From assembly GCA_004335635.1 (NCBI GenBank), contig QAXH01006258.1, forward strand, positions 87,888-151,887: DNA of 64,000 nt, given 5' to 3'. This DNA is from Chloromonas sp. AAM2 (lineage: Eukaryota > Chlorophyta > Chlorophyceae > Chlamydomonadales > Chlamydomonadaceae). Both the position numbers and the translations under genes were made by a program. The notes under the pieces are model-generated. The model ran no database searches and was not told where the DNA came from. It was given only the letters and a program-made list of their open reading frames with translations. Shown here piece by piece: positions 47,017 through 58,000 of this stretch (position 1 is the first letter of the stretch; the number at the start of each line of letters is the position of its first letter).

Positions 47017-50000
47017 TCAAGCCACCTCTGGGCCAGCTGATAGCTTGTCGTCCACAGCAGGCTTCCAGTACACCGACTCTGGGTCGCCGGTTGGGTTGGC
47101 CGGGTATTGGGACAGCCACCTGCGCAGGGGCAGGGCATGCAGCGCAGAACAATGATGCACACTCGCCATGCAGTGCACTGCAGTGCAGGGGCGAGGCCTG
47201 CCCACACAGGACGGGATGTGTGTCTGGCTCCAAACAAACACCATGTGCAGTCAGGAGAAGCAGAGAAGTACTAAATATGCATGCCATTACCTCGACATTT
47301 CCATGTTGCGGGCCCGTCGTTCTTCGTCAGTCAATCCCTTGGGCCGCAACGCTTGCCGAATCGACTGCACGCCGCAGCCCTCGGCTGCAGCCCGCTGAAC
47401 CCGGCAAACTCGCGGCAGCCTCAGGTCGTTGTAACCAGACACGACTCGTGTCAACGCTGCTTTGTCCGCGCACGTATCGCTGTCAGCAGCTTTGCTGACG
47501 GTTTGCTGTTCCAGGCCAGCGGCCAAGCCGACTGTCCCAATCTTGGCTGCGATCAACGGAACCGGCTCGTTGTCGCCAACTGCACAAGCCATGTTGCCAT
47601 CAATCGCCTCCGGCCTAGGTATGGCCGTCCACCCCTGCAACTGGCCACGATGTTGATCTAGTTGAAGTGCAAGGGTGTGGGCATCCTCAAATGCCATGCG
47701 AGCGCCCTGCCCTGGCCCCGAGTGCATTGCATGCGCCGCGTCCCCAAGCAGCAGCACTCGCCCGCCCACACTGCCCAGGGTGGCACCCAATTGGTCCAAA
47801 GGCACGCGGTCAAGCATGGCTCGCTCAAAGATGGAGGACTCGGGAGTGGCCTGCAAGGAGCAGTCAGCACACTCCACGATTTTTTGACAAGATCAAGCCG
47901 CAGCACCTGCACGTGTATGGTTGCACAGGTATGTATGTGTTGGTATGTGTGTACATGCCTTAGCTAGACGTGTGTCCATGTGCGAGCAGTGCGTGCGACC
48001 TTAGATAGAGGAACAAGCATTCAATTGATTGCAGCAACCCTTGTTGTGTCATGCATGTAAAGCAATTTTTTATGATTGTACGGCAACAATGAGGCACGCA
48101 TGAATGGCCTGCATATCGTTGGCGATGTGTATGAACGCTCCAGTGTGTGAACGCTCAAAGCCTTCTACAGAGTGTTTCAAGGTGAATGGCTTCCAAGCCG
48201 ACAAGGTTGCCTCTTACCTGCACCACTTTGAGCACGCGGACAAATCCCGCATCCTCCAGCATTTGCTCCACCCGTGCCTTGCTGCCTGGCTTGCCCAGCC
48301 CCCCTCCAACCAGGTAGGGCTTGGAGTGCATGCTGCCAGGGTCTGCGGTGCCGTTGTCATCGGCCCCGGGGGCGGGTGTGAAGGACGGCTGCTCGCTCTC
48401 CAGCCGCACCTGCCAGAAGGTGTAGTCACACCCAGCGTCAATCACGTACCTGCAGGCAACGATGGGCACAGCTGTCACTGATAACACGTGTCAGTTTCAG
48501 CAACCATCCATGCGCGACTTACTTGCGGGATAAGACTCCTGTGCAAACTGTAAGCATCAACAGAGCAAGCTTTAGTCCATGCAGAACAAACCAAAGAGTT
48601 TATAGCAAAAAAGAAAAAAGACTAAAAAGAAAGAAAGGGGACGCCGGTCGGCATAATAAGTAAGGAGGCCGGGTGGTTAAGCCCACCCCCATGCAAGGCA
48701 ACGACTACCTAAAGAACCCAATGGTGACCCTGCACCGTGCTTTGGGGTCGTGTTACAAATGACTGTTACGCACTCACGTCATCAATGTCCACTGCCGTTC
48801 TCCAGACCAACCCGGTTGATTGATATGGACCTGCAGACCCGCTGGCTCATGGGCATCCACCACCGAGCCCTGTGGGTTGTGGATTAATGCATTCCAGTTC
48901 ATGTGGCCCAAGTACCTGTAACATCAACACCACAGGTCGTGTCAGTGGTAGGCATGAGCATTCGTAAATGGGAACAACGAGACACGTGTGGGTCAAGGTG
49001 ACTTCGTGGCTCAGCCTGCAGTATTAATAAGGAATGCACGCTGAAACCCAGAAACAAGCGATTTGTCAAGGGCACTAGTAACCCCAACTGGGGCCGACCA
49101 GGCTGTCAGCATGCAGAAGGATTTAGTCAGAGCAGTACATGTGAAGATGGGAAAATCAGCGCCCCATACCTCGGTCCAGGGTCGTTGGGCACCATGGTTG
49201 CACGTATGGCGGAACGCAGGCCGTCAGCACCCACTGCCAATCGCGCAAGGACGTCCGGCTTGTCCTACGCATTTGCATAGACACTACAGGTATCACTTCA
49301 GACGCGAGGGGCTACTTGCGGCTGACATGCATGACTGCATCTGCTCCAAGACGTGCATGGTTCCTGTTGTCTTGCCTTGAAGTGCAGTCTGACGGGCCCT
49401 CCCTGTGCATCCTCGGTGTACCCCGTGGCATAGCAGCCGCAGTGAACCACCTCGGGAGGCACCAGACCAGCAAGCACGTTCTGAACCTGAAGCACGGGCA
49501 GACACACGCACTCTGCTTCACACAGGCACTGTGGGCGGTCTGGTCTTTTTGTCGTTGGTGAGCAGGAGGACAAGAATACATGCTTTTGTACAAGAGCATA
49601 CTCATGCATATGCACTTCTACAGTGAGGCCCGTCCGAAGCTTGTGTGCTATGTAGCTGCAATAAAGTTACTCTTGGTACTGACTTCACCTAACTCATGTC
49701 TCAACTACAGGTGTGCCATGTGCCAACATCAGGCCCTCATGTTTACCAGGCACAAACATGCTGACTCTGGTAAGCAGTGCAGCAAAACCAAGGGTGCAGC
49801 GTGCTGTTAAGTTCGAATACCTCAAGCGGAGGATTAAGCACAGCACGGCCACTTTGCATTTGTTGTGCGGGCCAGTGCCCTGCACAGCTTTTGTTTGATG
49901 ATGCTGCTGCCCATGTGCCGGCTCACCATAGACCAACGCATGGTGTACAGTTCGCCAGGTGGCGGTTGAGTGGTCATCTGGGGCTCTGCAGTCTTGTTCA

Positions 50001-50921
50001 CCCGAAGGACCCTTGACACAGCCTGGGTCTTGCACGCCTTCTCCCTGTTTAAATTCAGCCACATAAGTGACAGGCCCCAGTCGTGGATAAGTAAACAAGA
50101 GTGATCTTGTTGTATGCTGCGTTTACTTCAATGTGTTGTTTACCATGCGTATCAAACGGTTTCCACCCTGGGTACACCCAACAGTGAGCATTCCGACTCT
50201 CACTGATTGGCTTCAAATGCATTCGGCCATGACATGCGGGACACGTTGGGCTGCTGCTCTTGTCTTGCTCCGTCAGCTGTTTAAGGGACAGCTTCAAATC
50301 CAATCGATGACTAAGTTGGCGCTGGCATTCAAAGCCTCTGAGCACAGCATGCACTCACTTGAGCCGTGGCACGATGTCAGGGTGCAGGGCCTCCAGGGCT
50401 GTCAATGCATTGATGCCCAGTCCGATGAGAGTGCCTGTTGCCGTGCGCAGATTAGATGCCGCTTCTGCAGAGCACATACGGTGGGGCGAGTGGCAGTACA
50501 TGGGCAACAGGTACAATGGGCTGTTGAAGTGGCAGTACAATGGGCTGTTGAAGTGTGCAACCAACAATGGTGTGGGAAAGGCAGGGCTGCATTGGAGGCT
50601 GAGTCTTGAAGCCGCTCTGGAATGTGAGAGCCATTGAGTCAAGTGTAACAGGAAGCCCCCGAAACTATGGCAAGTATTTGCACTGCCTGACAGGTATCCC
50701 ACGTCACCCCTGGGCCGCGCATTGGATGTGCAGTGACAGTAATAAGTGTCAGGCTGTCTATTTGTAGCCCGATTTGCATGACAGGCCCAGAAACCTGGCG
50801 CTGCACGCTACTCACCAAAGAGACGTACATCGTAGCCCCTGCGGTGAAGTCCTGCTGCGAGCGCCAGACCTCCCAAACCTCCCCCGCAAATGGCCACGTC
50901 GCAAGTGCTGATTGGCTGCAT
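47017..50921 (-). CDS. FAD-dependent monooxygenase (PHBH-fold, zeaxanthin epoxidase/salicylate hydroxylase-like)
   Basis: Class A flavin monooxygenases use NAD(P)H and O2 to hydroxylate or epoxidise organic substrates. Nine exons join in frame into 522 residues: 50921-50816, 50464-50359, 50044-49927, 49486-49376, 49264-49170, 48915-48778, 48449-48218, 47850-47291, 47119-47017. The ATG at 50921 leads straight into the Rossmann motif AICGGGLGGLALAAGLHRRG. The DG motif (VGADGLRSAIR, about residue 158) and the GD motif (GRVLLLGDAAHAMHSGPGQG then ARMAFEDAH, about 330) are complete, so the enzyme should bind FAD. No signal or transit peptide precedes the FAD motif, which suggests cytosol. The intron after exon 4 has a GC donor (AAG|GCAAG). 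The substrate cannot be inferred; it could be an aromatic acid, quinone precursor or carotenoid. Confidence in the family is high. Confidence 0.93.
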
Positions 50922-53900
50922 GGCTAACTAGATACAGAGCTCGAAGTTGATGTGTGGTGTGAACTGTTGTATATACGAACTGGGTGCTTGCGCAGAGGTC
51001 AAGCAATGCAGGGCGTGAAGCAGGCCAAATACAGTGGGTCGCTCGTCTCCGCTGATCTATGGATCCTCGGCTCGAGCCCTGAAAGTGACGTTACGTGATG
51101 TAACGCCCCCCGAGGTCCGAACATGGAAATGTAGGTGCGCTACTGTTAATGACGCTACTATTTTGGAATTGAATCGGTCCCGAGTCACTTATGTTGATTG
51201 ATGCTGTTGTGTACCCACTCAAACCCATGCCATGGCTCAGGTCAGTGGGTGTCTGCCTCGGACCCCATAAGTCGTAAGCCATGCAAAACGCAAGCATGCA
51301 ATCAACAAGCTTTTTCAGGCTTGTTTTGATCTCAGTAGATCTTTTCTTTTCGTCCTGACGTCTTTCTCCAACACCATCGATTTGAACAGGACTGACGGCC
51401 CCGCAATGCAATCCATTACTACAGAAGCGCGGTCATGTTTCAGAGGCGCTTTCGTTCTTGCGAGCGGTATAATATATATTACATCAAGAGAGTAAATAAA
51501 ACTCATGCCTGTTGAGTCGATGATTCAATGAGAAGGGCTGGCTTGATGGCTTGCTGAGTTGATGAGATACAATCTCAACCGCCTTGGGCATCGCCTCGAT
51601 TACACCAGGGGGGCCTATGAGGAAGCAAGCATTTTCAAACAAGGTGAGAGGCCTACCAAGTCTTGGTTTATATGTCTTGGTTTCCTTTTGGTGTGTGGCG
51701 TATTGTACGCAGGTACAGTTGGGCCTTATGCACATTTGAAGGCTTTTGGACCCCTTCTTCATCATCAGCATTACATGGCTTTTCATGGTTCAACCCACGG
51801 TACTGCAGCTAGACACAGTACCTCTCCAAGAATCACGAGCCTGACAATCATGTAGCCCAGAAAGCTCACTGGTAGCAGGATGCAAAGTTCAAATGTCATC
51901 ACTAGCAACACGGTCCCAAATTCAGAGTATATATGTTGATTACATCAGTGGCCCCCAATGCACCGAGTGCCAACGCTAGCAAGCCATGCAAGAGACGAGG
52001 CTGGATACCGTCCTGACTGACCCGGAGCAACAAAAGGCGACTTGACGGCGCAAAGAACACAGAAGTCAAAGCACTGTGGAAAATCAAAGGCGTATTGACA
52101 AAGGCTGTCGGACATGAGAGTGGAGCCCCCCTGCCCCTCCTCACTACAGCCTGCTGGCCCTCTGGGGCTGGAACAGCTGGGGGTGGAACTCACAATTGAG
52201 CCGGTACACAGCCCCAAAAACAAAGATGTTTGCCAGTTCTGGGACAGTTTCCAAGATCGCCACTGGGACCATGGTTGGACGTGTTAATAGTGAGTGACCC
52301 GGTGGGTCTTAGGCCGTTTTTATGGTGTGATTTCTCGCATATTCCTTAGATTTGCTAAATCTAGTAACAAATGATATGTTTGCCAGGTGAATTTCATGCA
52401 GACTTGTATAAATGTGAACAATTCCTAGCCCGTTACGAGATAACACAACCATCCTCGTTCAGGATTTGGTGCAGTTGAATGTGGACTGAAAACTCAAGAT
52501 CGGCTAATCCTCAACTGATTAGTTTTGAATGAGCACTAGTCACACCACACCCCAAGTACTTTGTGAACCTTGACAACTTCTTACAGAGTATGACAAGCCA
52601 GGAAAACCCAAAACCGAACTCTTCAATGACCAACAGCTGAAAAACACATCTGTGGCCAACATCACCTCACTGGGTCTAGTCTAGTGGGCCCTCACGCCTC
52701 CGTCCACAGCCAACAGCCTGTCCACCACCCTGCTGTTGGCTGTCGCAATGACATTGCCAAGCTGGACTCTCCACTCTGTCTCAAACTCAGCCAGTCAATT
52801 CATGGAGAGCATCAGCGCCTTGCCTGTTGCGCTTGCCATCACCCTGCCCCTACTGCCAGACAGCTTTCCATACATTGGTCCTTCCTCCCACATTGGTCCC
52901 TTCCGCCACTGCGCCCACCCAGGATGGTGGCCCAGGGCTGGCAACACTCACTGCCTCTGCTCTAGCATCCTCTGTTAGCAGCCCACCAACTGGCCATCGG
53001 CGTAGTACTGGTACTTGAGGTTGGGACGTGTTGGCACGAGAAGCCGTTTTCGTCGTGATTAAAAGCACCTGCGTAGCACAACAAATGCAGTTGAACTACG
53101 CGAGTGCTGGTGGCAAAGGTCGCGCACCCGACTGTCCTACAAATACATGTGCGAGCTGGTCTTAGGACCTGTTCCTATCTACCCAGCTTCTAGCCCAGCT
53201 GCTGCGGTAGGGCGTTGCCGCGCCCACCACTTCACGAACAACACACAGTACTCACCGGCAACACTCTGCAAAATGCATTGCAGAAAGTCCCTTGGACCGT
53301 GTTTGAGGAGGCCTGCCAAGCAGTGGATGTGATCATGGACAACGACCTGCCCATTGACTGCAGCGCATACTGGCATTGTATTCCTGGGGTCTGGCTATTA
53401 CCTTCCTGGGCTTGATGTACTTGGCGTAAAAGCTGAGTGGACAGAGGTTCACTGGCCATGCCTGCAAAGCCTCGTCTGACAACCCAGTCTCGTTTGATGC
53501 GATTCCAATGTCGTAAACACGTTGTGCGGCTGAGTCGCAGCCCATTTATGACGTTTGAATGGCATGAATTGCTGAGCCGCACCCTGTTTGTGCGAATTAA
53601 ACCTCCCCTCGACCTCTGCCTCGGGCTTCGCTTGACTTCGCTGCGCCCTCAGGCTTGCACGCTTTGCAGGGGCCTATTCCTGCCTTTGTTCCTGCCTTGC
53701 TTCTCCTTTCTTGCTCAGGGTAGGTCAGAGCGGTACACATCCCGTCCCGTGTCCTCTGACGGCTTCCCTGGTGTAACATCAAGACCTGGTCAGCCTCACT
53801 CTGTATGAAACCCTTGGGCACCCCTATTATCTACATCATATCTGACTCATGTCTGAGGACGGTTCAAGGTGGGTTCAGGGTACTTCATAGCCTTTTGTGA

Positions 53901-55058
53901 TTCCCGGATGGCATGGCTGGAGGTATCCGGGGGCCTGCCCAGATCTTTGTCATAAACTCTTACATTACTCCGGGTTTACCAGATTGCTCCTTTACATAAT
54001 CCTGGAATACATAATTGGTGGGTTGGCAAATCGTTCTCTTGGCAATGGACGCGTCACCAGACTTGCCACACGAACAAGGCTAGGCAAAAGAGCAGTCCGC
54101 CACTGAGTGAGTCATTGACAGCACAACAACACACCATTTCTGTGCTGCCTTTGTTTTGTGCAATTGGCCGTGTTGCAATAGTCTGTAGCATGCACAGACG
54201 AGATATCTAGCAGGTATCTAGTCGCTGGCAGAGCATCAGCAGACTTGACCCAACCTTGACCCAAACCAAACACGCCTTTGCCTGTTGATTGTCCAACGTT
54301 TGGAGCCACTAGCTGACTGATGCTTCATTGATTTCCCTGCAACGGAGGAGGTTTTCATGCACTGTGACTTGCACAGAAACTTCAAACCCCTGATCTGATG
54401 TGGCCATGTTCATGTTGAACGTCTGGATCTTCCAGAGAGCCAGGCTGCTCCTTACGAGTTTGACATGCAAGCTCAGGTCTCAGGCAGCAGAAACGACAAC
54501 TGCTTCGTACGGTTGGTGGCGAAAACGGTTCAAACACGTAAGGCACGACGTAAGGCTGCATTACACGATTTGTTCGGATACTAGTGGGATCCATAAGAAT
54601 GTGGGTGCGATTGGCCCCTGAGTGTTGATACAAAGAGTGTCTGGGTTGGCGTTTGGACAGAACCACGTTTGCACTTTTACATCGTGACGAACTGATAGCA
54701 GTTAGCGTGCTTGTCCCTGAAAAGACGACGTGAAAGGTTTGAGGAAACGGTTTGATTATCAACCGCCACGGCCAGTCTCTTTTTCTGGCGACCGTTGGTT
54801 TTCCCGCGCTTTTACAGGCGCTGTAATTGAAGTCGGCACAATTGTGGGCTTGCAAGACATGGGCTTTCGGGCTGCTTAAGGGCGGAATCACCGCAATATC
54901 TGTTTTCATGATTTCCGAGGGAGGCTGCTGACAGGGACTTCTGGAACATCAAACAGCGGAATTCAGCACATCCAGAGCCAGCCTATGTCAAAATTCTTTC
55001 CGCTGCTTCCTGCAAAGCCAACGGCCCGCCTCCCTTGGAGATAGGGCGCCTCTCGACG
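50922..55058. other. Long region without a recognisable gene
   Basis: It contains the upstream region of the monooxygenase and fragments of repeats. Isolated exon-like stretches exist, such as 51559-51855 (+), with one hydrophobic segment, and 53410-53545 (-), reading GIASNETGLSDEALQAWPVN. I could not link them into a gene or assign a family. Confidence 0.4.
52221..52255 (+). repeat. Dispersed short element, fragment
   Basis: Reads CAAAGATG followed by TTTGCCAGTTCTGGGACAGT, the exact hallmark of the family. The distal block was not found next to it. Confidence 0.6.
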
Positions 55059-58000
55059 ATGCCGGACACGAGAAGGTGGAAACGAGGGGGTGAAGCAACA
55101 ACTGACAGAAGTGATTGCCAGTGCGCTCGCGCCACGGCTGCTCGCCCACACCAGCCGGCAGCCCAGAACTTTTGTTATGAAGTTATGCTGCATCTTGCTT
55201 CAGCACTGGTACACCCCGATCCGATAACCCATACATTCATAGTCACGGCTCTGCTATCCAGCGAAAGGGTCGTGATGCAAGGGCTATTAGCTGCGCAGAA
55301 GCACAGCCTAATCACCAGTACGTGCCTGAAACCAAAGCATTTTTTTTTGCCATGCAGCGCCCCTAGTCGGCTGCAAGATGACACTCCCAACCCCTTCAAA
55401 TCAGGCCCGCTCGAGCGTAAGGGAAAGCTCCAGCGCTCCAGCACCGCCCAGCTGCTCCCTGCACACAAGCGCCACTCCCTGGAGGTTTCACACCTGGTGG
55501 CCGCCTGGCCGGTAAGTACACCAGTGTCATGGTATTGGCAAACCCTCACACCTGCGCCTATTGCATTGCATGCATGAGGACGGCCCAGGGTAGGATGGGG
55601 AGGAGAATAGTAAGAGGATGAGAACTTTGCAACGTGTTGGTTGGTATGAAAGTCGTGCCAAGCACGCCGCGATCATGATCACGGCCCTGCATAGTTTATT
55701 CATGGAATTGTGAACAACTGAATTGTCCACCCTTCCCCATAGCCCTTTCCCTAGGCTGACCATGGTGATGCTGGAACACATGAACGTACATGACAGTGCT
55801 TGATGTGTACTGGAGTGTGTGTGTGTGTGTGTGTCGTGGGCACCTGATTGGTATAATAGAGAACCTGGGTTTGTGCTCAAACCGATGTAACACCCAGACA
55901 AAAACAATGTTTGAGCTTAATTTAACTTAACAGACTGGGACTTTGGAAGTTGGCTGCGAATGAGCTATTCTTTTGCGGTTTTGTTGAATTCTGTTCTTTT
56001 GTTCATTTATTTTGTTGATTTTGTTGAGCAAGTTGCCTCTGTTTCCACAATCTCCCCGTCACTGCACTGGTTCCAGTGCAGTTCTTGGAAACTGTCCCAG
56101 AACAGGCAACCATATTTCTTTTGTGCTACTTTTTGCTACCCCTCAGTTGCTTTCCGCCCCAAAGCTCAGTTTAGCCAGCTGGCTGTTTGGTATCAACTCT
56201 CTTCTGTATTCTTTTCATTGAATGCACAACATTTTGAGTTGTCAAAAGGCTTTTAGGCAACATCAGCCATCCTTGACATGAGGCTTGACATGATGCTTGC
56301 AGTCAGCGGCACACGATACTGCATCTCCGGATCAGCAGCACGTGGTACTGAGCTGTTTTCTTGGGCGGTGCCATGATCAGAGCCCGGAATTTCTCGGCTG
56401 GTGCATGGGGGTGCCAGTGACCGCACGTCTGCTGCAAGAAGGTGAGCTCCTCCTAATCCATTCAGTCAACCCAATAGACAAGCCTTGAAGCGAAGCACAT
56501 CAGTCCTGCAATTGGGCATGAACTGCCAAGCTGAGGTGGGCTGTCAAACCAGTACGTGCAGCCTGTGACGCATGTGCGCTGTGGTCTGAGCAAGTGCACG
56601 ATTGCAAAGTATGTGTCTGGGAAACTGAGTAAGCACGCTGCAGGGCGGCAACAAGTCATGTCTGCCTGTCAGCTGGCTACTGATGTGTGCAGGCCATGAC
56701 CGGCAGGCAGCGAGCTGGGAGGCAGGCCTGTTGAGCCGCATCACCCACCCCAACATTGTGCGCTTTGTGGGCAGGGGCCCGCAGGTGCTGCTCACTGAGC
56801 ACTGGAATGGAAGCCTGGAAACGTGAGTCACGTGGGCACACACGTGGATGTTCTGCATTGACTGTAAGGCACTCATGGGAGTAGCATCACAGCGTGGTTG
56901 CCTAGAGACATGCTGCATGGAAGCGCCTGGCCCAAGGGCTTGGAACTGCCCACGCGTCAATCACCGCTCTGTTGTCGTTCCGCATGCAGCTACATCTAGT
57001 GCTAGGATACTCCATGTGTTGATACAGCAGTCCGCTCTCAAACAACAAGCACTCAAACATCAAGTCTTGGTGGGACTGTCTTTGCCTGTACTGCATGCAG
57101 ACTTCTCTACGGGCCCAGCGCAAGCCCAGAAGCGCTCAGCTTCACGGTGGTAAGTTGGTGTTGGCAAGCAGATGCTGCTCTCCCAGCCAAGTCATGCTCA
57201 TCCTCGCCAGCCAAGATGTGCCACCTATCTGATCTATCTGTACTTGCATCCAAGCGCATCCCATTTCCTGCACACAAACACACACACACACACACACACT
57301 CTTCTGCATTCATTCTTTCTGGTCCTCCTGTGAGGCTGCTTGAGAGTGTCGTTGACACATCTATTTCGTGCTCAACTCCTGCCGTTGTGCTCCTCACCCC
57401 TGCACAGGTGAAGCGCAGGCGCTCCACACGTGCTGTCATGGGCATCGGCCGCCTGCCCTCCATGCACCGCCTCTCCGGGCCCTCCCGCTCCCACTCTGCA
57501 CCCATCACTCGCCTACCACTCCAGTTTATCATGGCTGTGGGCATCCAAGTTGCAAGGGCTCTGACACACCTACACCCCAACGTCATGCATCGGAACCTCA
57601 AGCCTCGCAACATCAAGCTTCAGGTGCAGGTGGTCAGTCCGGCAGCGGATAGTGACCCCACTGGAGATGCACCCAAGACGCAGGACCTTTCAAGTGAGAT
57701 GTTCAAACTGGAGGTTTCTGGCAGTTACCAGCTGCCCTTCACACAAGACCAGGTGGTGAAGCTGAACGGCGTGCCGCTGCGCGTCATGTTGGCAGGTGGG
57801 TCAACAGTGTGGTGGGCTGGGCAGTGGGCGGCACACGGTGTTCTGATAGACCAAAAGCCATGATTTTCATGGTTTGGCTTGTCATGCTATGGGCCAAGCA
57901 AATTGACCGCACTGAGTAGCCCAAGGTACCAGACAAGTGTATGAAGTGAACGGGTTCAAAGCAGCAGGATTTGTTTGGCTGGTGCCAGTGTACCGCCAGT

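Noticed and set aside
48625..48710. tRNA-derived SINE suggested by an A-rich run and GGTGGTTAAGCCC
   Set aside because: No B box or tRNA fold follows, and no second copy was seen in the window.
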